Part shown: positions 36,623-46,375 of the stretch, in pieces
How positions within the stretch are numbered: the stretch's first letter is position 1
Layout: every line of letters begins with the position of its first letter
Origin: Rhizobium sp. BT04
Lineage (GTDB): Bacteria; Pseudomonadota; Alphaproteobacteria; Rhizobiales; Rhizobiaceae
DNA: 64,000 nt
Assembly (NCBI RefSeq): GCF_030053135.1
Contig: NZ_CP125652.1
Coordinates: forward strand, 3,714,501 to 3,778,500
Reading direction: 5' to 3'
The notes under the pieces: model-generated
Database searches by the model: none
Told to the model about the DNA's origin: nothing
What the model saw: only the letters and a program-made list of their open reading frames with translations
Made by a program: the position numbers and the translations under genes

Positions 36623-37294
36623 ATGATCGTCGTGGTTGATGAGCGTGAGCTCGTGAAAGATGGATATACATCTCTGTTCGGCCGTGAGGGCATTCCCTCC
36701 ACCGGCTTTGATCCAACCGAATTCGGCGAGTGGGTGCAAACCGCCGCCGATTCCGATATTGCGGCAGTCGAGGCGTTCCTGATCGGTCAGGGCCAGCGCA
36801 ACTACGAACTGCCCCGGGCGATCCGGGATCGCTCGATGGCGCCGGTGATTGCGGTCAGCGACCAGCACTCGCTCGAAAACACCCTTGCGCTGTTCGATTG
36901 CGGCGTCGACGATGTGGTGCGCAAACCGGTGCATCCCCGCGAAATCCTCGCAAGGGCGGCTGCGATCCGGCGCCGGCTGAAGGCGATCGCCAATTACACC
37001 GAGATCGGCGGGATCCGCGTCTTCTCGGATGGCCGTGACCCCGAGATCAACGGTGAAGTCTTCGCGCTTCCCAGGCGCGAGCGCCGCATCCTCGAATATT
37101 TGATCGCCAATCGCGGTCGCCGGGTCACCAAGACCCAGATCTTCAACGCCATCTACGGCATCTTCGATGAAGAGGTCGAGGAGAACGTCGTTGAAAGCCA
37201 CATCTCGAAGCTGCGCAAGAAGCTGCGCAAGAAGCTCGGTGTCGATCCGGTCGATTCCAAGCGCTTCCTTGGTTACTGCATTGATTGGGCCTGA
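36623..37294 (+). CDS. rem: OmpR-type motility activator Rem
   Basis: The 223-residue regulator has an N-terminal receiver-like domain and a C-terminal winged helix ([40 protein letters not shown]). Rem activates flagellar, motor and flagellin genes downstream of VisN/VisR during exponential growth. The receiver is atypical: the acidic pair is D6/E7 and the phospho-acceptor place, in [11 protein letters not shown], holds E50 instead of Asp, while S79 and K101-P102 remain. This suggests control by amount rather than phosphorylation. Confidence 0.94.
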   Translation: MIVVVDERELVKDGYTSLFGREGIPSTGFDPTEFGEWVQTAADSDIAAVEAFLIGQGQRNYELPRAIRDRSMAPVIAVSDQHSLENTLALFDCGVDDVVRKPVHPREILARAAAIRRRLKAIANYTEIGGIRVFSDGRDPEINGEVFALPRRERRILEYLIANRGRRVTKTQIFNAIYGIFDEEVEENVVESHISKLRKKLRKKLGVDPVDSKRFLGYCIDWA

Positions 37295-37365
37295 TTTTTT
37301 TGGCCGGGCGGCGGCGCCCGGCTGAACCTCGATATTGGCCTCGCAGCCTGCATGGCAGACAGCTT

Positions 37366-37373
37366 CACGCAAG
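37366..37373 (+). promoter_or_regulatory. CRCGCAAG motif for flgE operon
   Basis: CACGCAAG is preceded by AGCTT and followed by GCCCGACAAATACTCTC. It lies 46 bases before the flgE start and 72 bases after the rem stop. Confidence 0.45.
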
Positions 37374-37419
37374 GCCCGACAAATACTCTCGAGCTTAACA
37401 GGTAAAAAGAGGTTTTCAG

Positions 37420-38727
37420 ATGAGCATTTTCGGCAGCATGAAGACGGCAGTATCGGGAATGAATGCGCAGGCGAACCGCCTCAGCACCGTCTCCGATAAC
37501 ATCGCCAACGTTAACACGACCGGTTACAAGGCTGTGTCGACGAGCTTCTCGTCGCTGGTTCTGCCCTCCTCAGGCGGCAATTACAATTCCGGCGGCGTTC
37601 AGACCTCCGTCCGCCAGGCCGTCTCCGACCAGGGCGATATTTCCTTCACCACCTCGACCACCGACCTTGCGATTTCGGGCGACGGCTTCTTCATCGTCCA
37701 GGGTGCGGACGGCACGCCGGTTCTGACCCGCGCCGGCGACTTCCAAAAGGACGATGAAGGCAATCTCGTCAATGCCGCCGGCTTCCAGCTGATGGGTTAC
37801 TCCTTCGACGCCGGCTCTCCCGCCGTCGTCGTCAATGGTTTCGACGGTCTCGTTCCCGTCAATGTCAACCAGGAAGGGCTGACCGCCATCGCTTCGACAT
37901 CGGGTGTCTTCAAGGGCAACCTCGATTCCGGCGCCAAGATCGCTCCGGTCGCTCCTGCGACGCTCCCGAGCGACAACGGCGCTACCGGCACCCCGACAAC
38001 CGACACCAAGAAGTTCTCGATGGTCGCCTTTGATACTCTCGGCAACAAGGTGATGTACGACTTCTACTTCACGAAGACCGCGGTCACGACACCGCCGCCG
38101 GCAACTCCTGCGACCGCCAGCAGCTGGGAAGTTGCGATCTTCCGCAACGCCGATGCGGCGGTAGGTGGCACGACTTCCTTCCCTTACACCGGCGGCACCG
38201 TTGGCCAGACCCAGCTCGATTTCGATGCCAACGGCAAAATAACCAACTCGACAGGCTCCGTTAACATCGTCGATCCGGTGACAGGCCAGACGATCGCCAT
38301 GGACCTCTCCGGTTTCACGCAGCTCGGCGCCGCCTTTGCCGGCACCGGCACGCCCAATGGCCAGGCCGCAAGCCCGGTCAAGGACGTCACGATCGACGGC
38401 GACGGCATCGTCTACGCCAAGTTTGAAGACGGCAGCACCAAGCCGCTCTATCGCATTCCGCTCGCCAACGTCGCGAGCCCGGACAAGCTGACGCTGATGA
38501 GCGGCAACGTCTACAGCGCCAACGGCCAGTCGGGCGTCACCGTCACCGGCTTCCCGCAGACCAACGGCCTCGGCACGATCAAGGCAGGCGCTCTCGAAGG
38601 TTCGAACGTCGACCTTGCCGGTGAACTGACCGAAATGATCGAGGCGCAGCGCAGCTATACCGCCAATTCCAAGGTATTCCAGACGGGGTCCGACATCATG
38701 GACGTTCTCGTCAACCTCAAGAGATAA
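37420..38727 (+). CDS. flgE: Flagellar hook protein FlgE
   Basis: The 435-residue hook protein has the N-terminal MNAQANRLSTVSDNIANVNT and C-terminal ALEGSNVDLAGELTEMIEAQ motifs, with a long Thr/Ala/Gly-rich middle. It forms the universal joint between rod and filament. It begins the flgE-flgK-flgL-flaF-flbT-flgD-fliQ run. Confidence 0.96.
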   Translation: MSIFGSMKTAVSGMNAQANRLSTVSDNIANVNTTGYKAVSTSFSSLVLPSSGGNYNSGGVQTSVRQAVSDQGDISFTTSTTDLAISGDGFFIVQGADGTPVLTRAGDFQKDDEGNLVNAAGFQLMGYSFDAGSPAVVVNGFDGLVPVNVNQEGLTAIASTSGVFKGNLDSGAKIAPVAPATLPSDNGATGTPTTDTKKFSMVAFDTLGNKVMYDFYFTKTAVTTPPPATPATASSWEVAIFRNADAAVGGTTSFPYTGGTVGQTQLDFDANGKITNSTGSVNIVDPVTGQTIAMDLSGFTQLGAAFAGTGTPNGQAASPVKDVTIDGDGIVYAKFEDGSTKPLYRIPLANVASPDKLTLMSGNVYSANGQSGVTVTGFPQTNGLGTIKAGALEGSNVDLAGELTEMIEAQRSYTANSKVFQTGSDIMDVLVNLKR

Positions 38728-38746
38728 GCAGGGTAACGGGTAAGCC

Positions 38747-40234
38747 ATGTCGCTCACGTCAGCACTGAATTCCGCGCAGGGAATATTCAACAATACCGGC
38801 ACCCAGAGCAGTGTCGTATCGAACAATATTTCGAATGCCGGCAACAAAGATTACGTGCGCCGGCAGGCAATGCTCACCACGTCACTGAACGGCGCACAGG
38901 TCGTCAAGATCGACCGGGCGCAGGAAGATGCCCTGCTGCGCCAATATCTGAAGTCGTCCTCTCAGGACAGCGCCCAGCAGACCCTGCTCAGCGGTCTCGA
39001 GGACCTCAAGTCGATCGTCGGTGGCAACGACTACGAAACGTCGCCATCCACCTATCTCGGTGTTTTCCAGCAGAAGCTTCAGGCCTTCCGCACGACGCCG
39101 GGCAGCACCGTCGCCGCCCAGGGCGCCATCACCGCCGCCCAGGACGTCGCCAACTCGCTGAACAATTCCTCGCAATCCGTTCAGGACGTTCGCGCCAACG
39201 CCGACAAGCAGGTCGCCACCGATGTCGATACGCTGAATACGCTGCTGAGCCAGTTCGAGAAGGCCAACAATGCGGTGAAGACCGCCACGGCCTCGGGTGC
39301 GGATGCATCCGGCGCTCTTGACGAGCGCGAGAAGGCCCTCAAGCAGATTTCGCAGATCGTCGGCGTCAACGCGACGACGCGCGACAACAACGACATGGTG
39401 CTGAGCACCTCTGACGGGACGATTCTCTTCGAGACGATCCCGCGTACGGTGACGTTCCAGGCGAAGGATGCCTATAACGCCACCATCACCGGCAATTCGG
39501 TCTATATCGACGGTGTCGCGCTTCCGCGTGGCAGCGGATCGACGGCGACGGGGCAGGGGAGCCTTCAGTCACTCCTGCAGGTCCGTGACGAGATCGCTCC
39601 CAACTTCCAGAAGCAGCTCGATGAAATCGCCCGCGGCCTGGTTTCGCTCTTCAAGGAGCAGAGCATTTCGGGCACCCCGGCCTATGTGCCCGGTCTCTTC
39701 ACCTGGAGCGGCGGCACGGTCGAGGCCGGCAGCAGCGCGGTTGCCGGCATGGCGTCGACCATCACCGTCAGCAGCACCGTCATCACCTCGCAGGGCGGCG
39801 ACCCGATGCGCCTGCGCGATGGCGGCGTCAACGCCGACGGCGTGGTCAACAATCCTACCCACCTCAGCGGCTATACGACGGACCTCGATCGTCTCTATAA
39901 TGCCTTGGGGTCCGACATGGATTTCGACCCGGCAGCGGGAACGACGGTCGGTTTCGACGACGCGACGGGCATCGATTCGAACGTCAGCATCATGGAATAT
40001 GCCACGAATTCCCTCGGCTGGCTCGAGCAGTACCGCAGCAACGCCACGACGGCGGCGGAGAACACCTCGGCGGCGCTGTCACGCTCCGACGAAGCCTATT
40101 CCAACGAGACCGGCGTCAACCTCGACGAGGAACTGACGCTGCTCCTCGACATCGAGCAGTCCTACAAGGCTGCGACCAAAATCCTGAACGCCGTTGACGA
40201 AATGTTGAAGTCACTGCTGGATATTGCGAGTTAA
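38747..40234 (+). CDS. flgK: Hook-filament junction protein FlgK
   Basis: The 495-residue junction protein (HAP1) has the N-terminal SSVVSNNISNAGNKDYVRRQ and C-terminal LDEELTLLLDIEQSYKAATK segments typical of FlgK. It caps the hook before FlgL and flagellin are added. It ends 3 bases before flgL. Confidence 0.95.
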   Translation: MSLTSALNSAQGIFNNTGTQSSVVSNNISNAGNKDYVRRQAMLTTSLNGAQVVKIDRAQEDALLRQYLKSSSQDSAQQTLLSGLEDLKSIVGGNDYETSPSTYLGVFQQKLQAFRTTPGSTVAAQGAITAAQDVANSLNNSSQSVQDVRANADKQVATDVDTLNTLLSQFEKANNAVKTATASGADASGALDEREKALKQISQIVGVNATTRDNNDMVLSTSDGTILFETIPRTVTFQAKDAYNATITGNSVYIDGVALPRGSGSTATGQGSLQSLLQVRDEIAPNFQKQLDEIARGLVSLFKEQSISGTPAYVPGLFTWSGGTVEAGSSAVAGMASTITVSSTVITSQGGDPMRLRDGGVNADGVVNNPTHLSGYTTDLDRLYNALGSDMDFDPAAGTTVGFDDATGIDSNVSIMEYATNSLGWLEQYRSNATTAAENTSAALSRSDEAYSNETGVNLDEELTLLLDIEQSYKAATKILNAVDEMLKSLLDIAS

Positions 40235-40237
40235 GCC

Positions 40238-41284
40238 ATGAAGAGCTCATTTATTTCAAGTTCGGCCATTCAGAATGCGATGCGCTTGACGATTCGTCAG
40301 GGGCAGAACCAGATGACGAAGGCGACGATGGAAGCAACGACGGGAGTCTATGCGGATATCGGTGTCTCGCTCGGCGGCAATGCCGCGAGAAGCGTGGATT
40401 TCAGCCGCGAGGTCGACAGGATCGATTCGATCAAATCGAGCAATTCGCTGGTCACCGCGCGCATGGAATCCTCGCAGCTCGGTCTTTCCAAGATGAAGGA
40501 CGTCGGCGACGGCCTCGTTTCGAAGCTGACGGCGCTCCAGGGCAGCCACGATCCCGGCAGCATTACCGTCGCCATCCAGTCGGCGACCAGCGCGCTCTCC
40601 ACCATGATGGACACGGCCAATACCATGGTGAACGGCGAATATCTGTTCTCCGGCATCAATACCGATGTACAGCCGGTGACCGACAAGACGGCCGCCGCGA
40701 GCGCGGACATCGTCACGGCGCTGAACACCTATGCGACCGGCCTCGGCAAGCCGGTCAGCGATTTGACCGGCGCTGAAATGGAGACCTTCATAACCTCGAC
40801 CGTCGAGCCGATGTTCAGCGAGACGGCCTGGACCGATGCGACGACCGGCTGGTCGCAGGCATCGAGCCAGAACATGACGAGCCGCATCAGCAACTCGGAA
40901 GTGATCGAATCCTCGACCAACGCCAATTCCGAAGGCATGCGTTACTTCGCGCTTGCCTCGGTCATGACCTCGGCGCTGCTCGGCCAGGGCCTCAGCAGCG
41001 ATGCGATGAGCACGGTGTCCAAGCAGGCGATCAGCTACACGACGAAGGCGACCAGCGGCCTCGTGACGCAGGCAAGCCAGCTCGGCCTTTCCCAGGAGCG
41101 CGTCAAGAAGTCCAACGACGCCCTCGACGCCCAGTCTAATATCATCAAGAACAAGCTCGTCGATCTCCAGGGCGTCGATCCCTACGAAGCGTCGACCCTC
41201 GTCAAGACTTTGGAAACGCAGCTAGAAACAGCTTACACGATCGTTTCGAAGATCCAGCAGTTGAGTCTCGTAAACTACCTTTGA
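40238..41284 (+). CDS. flgL: Hook-filament junction protein FlgL
   Basis: The 348-residue protein (HAP3) is flagellin-like at the ends (SAIQNAMRLTIRQGQNQMTK; VDPYEASTLVKTLETQLETA). MVNGEYLFSGINTDVQPV is typical of FlgL. It links the FlgK ring to the filament. It lies between flgK and flaF. Confidence 0.94.
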   Translation: MKSSFISSSAIQNAMRLTIRQGQNQMTKATMEATTGVYADIGVSLGGNAARSVDFSREVDRIDSIKSSNSLVTARMESSQLGLSKMKDVGDGLVSKLTALQGSHDPGSITVAIQSATSALSTMMDTANTMVNGEYLFSGINTDVQPVTDKTAAASADIVTALNTYATGLGKPVSDLTGAEMETFITSTVEPMFSETAWTDATTGWSQASSQNMTSRISNSEVIESSTNANSEGMRYFALASVMTSALLGQGLSSDAMSTVSKQAISYTTKATSGLVTQASQLGLSQERVKKSNDALDAQSNIIKNKLVDLQGVDPYEASTLVKTLETQLETAYTIVSKIQQLSLVNYL

Positions 41285-41315
41285 TGATCAAAGGCGCGCA
41301 AAGAAGGATGCATGA

Positions 41316-41663
41316 ATGTATCAGTTCTCATATGCCGAAGTCATGCAGGACTCGGTGGCCGACGCGAAAGAGCGGGAATGGCAGGTCCTTGACCGGTCCA
41401 TAGAGCTGCTGTCGTTGGCGCGCGAAAAGGAAAAATACGGCCGGGAAGCGATCGAAGCCCTGTTTTATACCCGCCGGGTGTGGATCAGCTTCATCGAGGA
41501 TCTGAAACATCCCGACAACCAGCTGGAGATCGAGCTGAGGGCCAACCTCATCTCGATTGCGATCTGGATATTGAAGGAATGCGACAGGATACGAAAACGT
41601 CTGTCTAATAACTACCAGGGCATCATCGACGTTACCACCATCATCAGGGATGGACTTAAATGA
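41316..41663 (+). CDS. flaF: Flagellin biosynthesis regulator FlaF
   Basis: The 115-residue protein matches Fla[21 protein letters not shown] at the N terminus, [20 protein letters not shown] in the middle and [14 protein letters not shown] near the end. In alphaproteobacteria FlaF promotes flagellin synthesis or export, acting against FlbT. Its stop overlaps flbT by 4 bases. Confidence 0.94.
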   Translation: MYQFSYAEVMQDSVADAKEREWQVLDRSIELLSLAREKEKYGREAIEALFYTRRVWISFIEDLKHPDNQLEIELRANLISIAIWILKECDRIRKRLSNNYQGIIDVTTIIRDGLK

Positions 41664-42109
41664 AAAGTACACTTCGCATTTCTCTGAAAGCCGGAGAAAG
41701 AATCTTCATCAACGGCGCCGTCCTGCGCGTCGACCGCAAGGTCGCGCTGGAATTCCTGAATGATGTGACGTTCCTTCTCGAAAACCACGTCCTCCAGCCG
41801 GAAGGCGCCACGACGCCGCTGCGCCAGCTCTATTTCATCGCGCAGATGATCCTGATCAATCCCGAGGGCAAGGACCATTCGACGGCGATGTTCCGCAAGT
41901 CGATCACCATGCTGCTCACATGCTTCAAGAACGAGGAAATCCTCGCCGAACTGAAGCGCATCGATGCGCTCGTGTCGACCGGCCGCGCTTTCGACGCGCT
42001 GAAGGCGATCCGCGGCCTCTACGCGATCGAAGACAATATCCTCAACAACCACGAAATGCCGCCGACGATGGTCGAGCAGATTCGCAGGGAGATTGCACCA
42101 TGGCGGTAG
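41660..42109 (+). CDS. flbT: Flagellin mRNA regulator FlbT
   Basis: The 149-residue protein carries the FlbT segments [40 protein letters not shown] and [12 protein letters not shown]. In Caulobacter FlbT acts on the 5' leader of flagellin mRNA and lowers its stability. In rhizobia the effect can be positive. The similar leaders of flaA, flaB and flaC in this window are possible targets. It overlaps flgD by 10 bases. Confidence 0.94.
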   Translation: MKSTLRISLKAGERIFINGAVLRVDRKVALEFLNDVTFLLENHVLQPEGATTPLRQLYFIAQMILINPEGKDHSTAMFRKSITMLLTCFKNEEILAELKRIDALVSTGRAFDALKAIRGLYAIEDNILNNHEMPPTMVEQIRREIAPWR

Positions 42110-42540
42110 ATGCAACATCAAGCGTGAGCAAGTCGACCTCGACGAGCACGTCGAGTTCTTCCCAGAAGGCGACGCTCAACTACGACAATTTCCTTCAACT
42201 GCTGATCGCGCAGATGAAGAACCAGGATCCGACCGATCCGATGGATGCCAGCGAACAGGTCGCACAGCTTGCAACCTTCTCGCAGGTCGAGCAGACGATC
42301 CAGACCAACACCAAGCTGGACACGCTTCTGGCGAGCTCCAGCCTCACCCAGGCCGGCAGCTATGTCGGCAAATACATGGAAAGCGCCGACGGCACCGTCA
42401 AAGGCATCGTCGATTCCGTCAAAGTTTATTCCGACGGCATCATTGCGACGACCAAGGATGGCGGTAAGATACTCGTGCAGGCGGGAATCACTGTTGCCAA
42501 CCAGGCGCCGACCACGACGACGACCAGCAACGATACCTGA
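42100..42540 (+). CDS. flgD: Hook-cap scaffolding protein FlgD
   Basis: The 146-residue protein has the conserved FlgD N-terminal part ([40 protein letters not shown]). It is shorter than the 231 residues of enterobacteria, with only a brief C-terminal domain, as in other rhizobia. FlgD caps the growing hook. The start at 42100 lies within the end of flbT; the upstream open frame is a shadow. Confidence 0.93.
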   Translation: MAVDATSSVSKSTSTSTSSSSQKATLNYDNFLQLLIAQMKNQDPTDPMDASEQVAQLATFSQVEQTIQTNTKLDTLLASSSLTQAGSYVGKYMESADGTVKGIVDSVKVYSDGIIATTKDGGKILVQAGITVANQAPTTTTTSNDT

Positions 42541-42629
42541 TACCGCGGCGCCGACGCGTCAAGTGATACCAATTAACAGCGGCCCGGCCACGGCGGGGCT
42601 GCTTCGAGGCGATATGAGGTTGCCTTTCG

Positions 42630-42896
42630 ATGAATGAAGCTGATGCATTGGATCTGTTCCAGGCGGCGATCTGGACCGTGCTGATTGCCTCCGGTCCCGC
42701 CGTCCTTGCCGCGATGGTGGTGGGTCTCGTCATCGCCTTGATCCAGGCTTTGACCCAGGTGCAGGAAGCGACACTGACCTTCGTGCCGAAGATCGTCGCC
42801 GTGCTGGTCGTGGTCGGCGTTACCGCGCCTTTCGTCGGCTCGCAGATCTCGATTTTCACCAATCTGGTCTTCTCGCGTATCCAGTCCGGCTTCTAG
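42630..42896 (+). CDS. fliQ: Flagellar export gate protein FliQ
   Basis: The 88-residue protein has two membrane helices (about 13-37 and 52-73) and the FliQ signature LIQALTQVQEATLTFVPKIV. It belongs to the FliP-FliQ-FliR channel. Its TAG stop is formed at the edge of a palindromic repeat that begins with AGAGCAATTCC. Confidence 0.95.
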   Translation: MNEADALDLFQAAIWTVLIASGPAVLAAMVVGLVIALIQALTQVQEATLTFVPKIVAVLVVVGVTAPFVGSQISIFTNLVFSRIQSGF

Positions 42897-42995
42897 AGCA
42901 ATTCCAGGAAAAGTGCGAAACGGTTTTCCGTCCGGAATTGCGTAAAAACAAAAGATTAGAGCGGTTCTACGCTTCCGCGAAAAGCTGAACCGCTC
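42895..42995. repeat. Palindromic repeat, AGAGCAATTCC family, copy 2
   Basis: AGAGCAATTCCAGGAAAA opens the element, then GGAATTGCGTAAAAACAAAAG, then AGAGCGGTT with its inverted partner AACCGCT near 42989-42995. It is closely similar to the copy at 52103-52203 and less so to 17693-17792. It overlaps the stop codon of fliQ. Confidence 0.85.
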
Positions 42996-43006
42996 GGAGC
43001 CACCTT

Positions 43007-43014
43007 CGCGCAAG
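43007..43014 (+). promoter_or_regulatory. CRCGCAAG motif for flhA operon
   Basis: CGCGCAAG is preceded by ACCTT and followed by CTTCGCCATTTAATTCTC. It lies 72 bases before the flhA start, just after the repeat, where the promoter of the flhA unit is expected. Confidence 0.45.
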
Positions 43015-43086
43015 CTTCGCCATTTAATTCTCGATCCGAATTGGCGGACCTCATGTCCGCTCCTCTCATGAAGAGACGGAATCGTT

Positions 43087-45174
43087 ATGGCGCAACCACC
43101 TGCAATACCCCTTCCGAAAGTCGTCCCGAGTCTGCGCGATGTCGGTTTCGCCCTCGGCATCATCGGCATCATCTGCATTCTCTTCCTGCCGATCCCGCCA
43201 TTCCTGATCGATATGGGACTGGCCTTCTCGATCGCCTTCTCGGTGCTGATCCTGATGGTCGCGCTGTGGATCCAGAAACCGCTCGATTTCTCGTCTTTCC
43301 CGACCATTCTGCTGATCGCGACGATGACCCGGCTGGCGCTGAACATCGCGACGACGCGCGTCATCCTGTCCCACGGCAATGAAGGTCACGACGCGGCCGG
43401 CGGCGTCATTGCCGGTTTCGCAAGCCTGGTGATGTCCGGCGACTTCGTCATCGGTCTGATCGTCTTCCTGATCCTCATCACCATCAACTTCATCGTCATC
43501 ACCAAGGGCGCCACGCGTATCGCCGAAGTCGGCGCGCGTTTCACTCTCGATGCCATCCCCGGCAAGCAGATGTCGATCGACGCCGACCTTTCGGCCGGCA
43601 TCATCGACGAGAAGGAAGCCCAGCGCCGGCGCAGGGAGCTCGAAGAGGAAAGTTCCTTCTTCGGTGCGATGGACGGTGCCTCGAAATTCGTGCGCGGCGA
43701 TGCCGTCGCCGGCCTCATTATCACCGCCATCAACGTCTTCGGCGGCATCATCATCGGCTATTTCCGCCACGGCATGCCGATCGGCGAAGCGGCCGACGTC
43801 TTCGTCAAGCTGTCCGTCGGCGACGGCCTCGTCTCGCAGATGCCGGCCCTCATCGTCTCGCTTGCCGCCGGCCTGCTCGTCTCGCGCGGCGGCACCACCG
43901 GCTCCACCGACCAGGCGGTCGTCAATCAACTGAGCGGCTATCCCCGCGCGCTGTCCGTTTCCGCCGTGCTGATGTTTGTCCTCGCCCTCATGCCGGGCCT
44001 GCCGTTTGTCCCCTTCGTGATCCTCGGCAGTCTTCTTGCCTTCGGCGCATGGTTCATCCCGCGTCAGGTCGAGGCTGAAAACAAGCTTCGTCGCGAGCAG
44101 GAGGAAAAGAAGGTCGTCCAGAACAAGGAACTGGAAAAGGATTCGGTCAAGTCGGTGCTGCGCACCTCGGAGATCGAGCTCGCGCTCGGCAAGATGGTCT
44201 CGACGCGTCTGCTCGGCGCCCACCAGGAGCTTGCCTTCCGCGTCGGCAAGATGCGCAAGAAATTTGCCACGCAATACGGCTTCGTCGTGCCCGAGATCAA
44301 GGTGACGGACGATATCGCCATCGCCGAAAAGTCCTACCAGATCCGCATCCACGGCACGACGGTCGCCTCCAACCTCTTGCGCGTCGGCGAAGTCCTCGTC
44401 GTCACCGGCGCCGGCCGCCGGCCGAGCATTCCGGGCGACGAAATCCGCGAACCTGCTTTCGGCATGCCTGCCGTCTCGATCCTCGAAAACTTCGCCGACG
44501 ATCTGAAGCGCGAGGGCTTCCAGCCGATCGACAACGTGTCCGTCGTGCTGACCCATATGAGCGAGGTCATCCGCAACAACCTGCCGCAGCTCCTGTCCTA
44601 CAAGGACGTCAAGGTGCTGATCGACCGGCTCGACCCAGAATACAAGAAGCTCGCCGACGAGATCTGCTCGTCGCACATGTCCTATTCCGGTCTGCAGGCG
44701 GTGCTCAAGCTTCTGCTTGCCGAACGCGTCTCGATCCGCAACCTGCACCTCATTCTCGAAGCGGTGGCCGAGCTAGCGCCGCATGTCAGGAAGACGGAGC
44801 AGATCGTCGAGCATGTCCGCATCCGTATGGCCCAGCAGCTTTGTGGCGACCTCGCCGACAACGGCGTGCTGCGCGTGCTCAGACTGGGCAGCAAATGGGA
44901 TCTCGCCTTCCACCAGGCGCTGAAGCGCGACGCAAAGGGCGAGGTGATCGAATTCGACATCGATCCGCGCAGCCTTGAGGAGTTCAGCGAACAGGCCACC
45001 CAAGTTATCCGTGAGTTCATGGATCGCGGCCTGCCATTCGCCCTTGTCACGTCGCCGGAAACACGCTCCTATGTGCGCATGATCATCGAACGGCTGTTCG
45101 CCACGCTGCCGGTCCTGTCGCATGTCGAACTGGCCAAGGGCATCGAGATAAAGATTTTGGGCTCTATTTCATGA
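43087..45174 (+). CDS. flhA: Flagellar export gate protein FlhA
   Basis: The 695-residue protein has about eight N-terminal membrane helices and a large cytoplasmic domain that receives substrate-chaperone complexes. The family signature is present in [20 protein letters not shown] and [20 protein letters not shown]. It forms the nonameric export ring below FliPQR. It overlaps fliR by 4 bases. Confidence 0.97.
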   Translation: MAQPPAIPLPKVVPSLRDVGFALGIIGIICILFLPIPPFLIDMGLAFSIAFSVLILMVALWIQKPLDFSSFPTILLIATMTRLALNIATTRVILSHGNEGHDAAGGVIAGFASLVMSGDFVIGLIVFLILITINFIVITKGATRIAEVGARFTLDAIPGKQMSIDADLSAGIIDEKEAQRRRRELEEESSFFGAMDGASKFVRGDAVAGLIITAINVFGGIIIGYFRHGMPIGEAADVFVKLSVGDGLVSQMPALIVSLAAGLLVSRGGTTGSTDQAVVNQLSGYPRALSVSAVLMFVLALMPGLPFVPFVILGSLLAFGAWFIPRQVEAENKLRREQEEKKVVQNKELEKDSVKSVLRTSEIELALGKMVSTRLLGAHQELAFRVGKMRKKFATQYGFVVPEIKVTDDIAIAEKSYQIRIHGTTVASNLLRVGEVLVVTGAGRRPSIPGDEIREPAFGMPAVSILENFADDLKREGFQPIDNVSVVLTHMSEVIRNNLPQLLSYKDVKVLIDRLDPEYKKLADEICSSHMSYSGLQAVLKLLLAERVSIRNLHLILEAVAELAPHVRKTEQIVEHVRIRMAQQLCGDLADNGVLRVLRLGSKWDLAFHQALKRDAKGEVIEFDIDPRSLEEFSEQATQVIREFMDRGLPFALVTSPETRSYVRMIIERLFATLPVLSHVELAKGIEIKILGSIS

Positions 45175-45923
45175 TAACAGACCCGCAAGGGACCGTTCTC
45201 GCGCTGTTTCTGGTTTTCTGCCGGATCGGTGGCTGTGTGCTGGCTCTTCCGGGTTTTTCCTCGGCGCGTGTGCCCGAGCAGTTGCGCGTCTTCATCGCCG
45301 GCGCGCTCTCGATCGCCGTCATGCCGCTGCTCTGGGACACGGTCTATCCCGCCGTCCACACCGGCTCCGGCACCTATATCGGCCTGATCTTCAGCGAATC
45401 GCTGATCGGCGTGATGTACGGCATGCTGGCGCGAATCTACACGCTCGGCATGCAGTTCGCCGCTTCGATCCTCGCCACGATGGTCGGCTACACCCAGCCG
45501 GGTTCAGCCGACATTCTCGAAGACACGCCGGAGACCAGCCTTTCGGGCTTTGTCACCTTCGCCGGCATCATGATTCTCTTCATCATGGATTTCCATCACA
45601 TCGTCTTCCGCGCGCTGATCGATTCCTACACCACCATGCCCTTCGGCGGCCTGATGCAGATGCGCGCGACGCTGATCTCCTTTACCGATACGCTGGAGCA
45701 GACCACCTACATCATGCTGCGGCTGTCGAGCCCGTTTTTGATCTACGGCCTGATCTTCAACGTCTCGATCGGCTTCATCAACAAGCTGGCGCCGCAGATC
45801 CCCGTCTACTTCATCTCAACGCCCTATCTGCTGATGGGCGGGCTCTTCCTGATCTACTTCTCGATCGCGGCGATGGTCAGCCAGTTCGGCCAGTCCTTCG
45901 GCTCGATCTATATCGGGCGATGA
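45171..45923 (+). CDS. fliR: Flagellar export gate protein FliR
   Basis: The 250-residue integral membrane protein has the typical FliR pattern: [20 protein letters not shown] at the N terminus, [19 protein letters not shown] in the middle and [23 protein letters not shown] sequence near the end. It completes the FliPQR channel. A small coiled-coil gene follows after 7 bases. Confidence 0.95.
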   Translation: MITDPQGTVLALFLVFCRIGGCVLALPGFSSARVPEQLRVFIAGALSIAVMPLLWDTVYPAVHTGSGTYIGLIFSESLIGVMYGMLARIYTLGMQFAASILATMVGYTQPGSADILEDTPETSLSGFVTFAGIMILFIMDFHHIVFRALIDSYTTMPFGGLMQMRATLISFTDTLEQTTYIMLRLSSPFLIYGLIFNVSIGFINKLAPQIPVYFISTPYLLMGGLFLIYFSIAAMVSQFGQSFGSIYIGR

Positions 45924-45930
45924 GGCTGAT

Positions 45931-46344
45931 ATGATCGAAAAGAACCGCTCCCAGAAGCTCAAGCGACTGCTCTTGGTGCAGCGGCATATCGAAAGAATGG
46001 CCGAGAACGACCTGGCCGAAACCAGCCGCCAGCGCGTCGAGGTCAATGCGGCGATGGACGACGTCATCCTCGCCCTCGGCTCGATGGACCCGGTCCACCA
46101 CGCCTTCTCGCAGAATTACGCCGACCGATTCGGCCGGCTTTCCATCAAGGACAAGCAACTGACCGGCATGCAGGAGGTCCACGAGATGCGGCTGGCGCGC
46201 GAGCGCGCCAAGGGCGATCGTTTCGAAGAGGGCATGAATAACGCCCTCGAGGCCGAACGCCGCGAGGCCGATGACAATGCCGTCTACGATGTCATCGATC
46301 AGCAATTCGCAACGCCAGCCTCCAGCAAGCTTCAAAACCCATAG
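45931..46344 (+). CDS. FliJ-like coiled-coil protein downstream of fliR
   Basis: The 137-residue, highly charged, almost wholly helical protein (KLKRLLLVQRHIERMAENDL; VHEMRLARERAKGDRFEEGM) has no signal or membrane segment. Size, charge and helical make-up fit FliJ, the stalk of the export ATPase, and no fliJ is otherwise seen near fliI. Its position 7 bases after fliR supports an export role. The sequence similarity is too weak for a firm name. Confidence 0.72.
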   Translation: MIEKNRSQKLKRLLLVQRHIERMAENDLAETSRQRVEVNAAMDDVILALGSMDPVHHAFSQNYADRFGRLSIKDKQLTGMQEVHEMRLARERAKGDRFEEGMNNALEAERREADDNAVYDVIDQQFATPASSKLQNP

Positions 46345-46375
46345 TCGTTACGATCTTAATTTAGAGGATTGTAAC

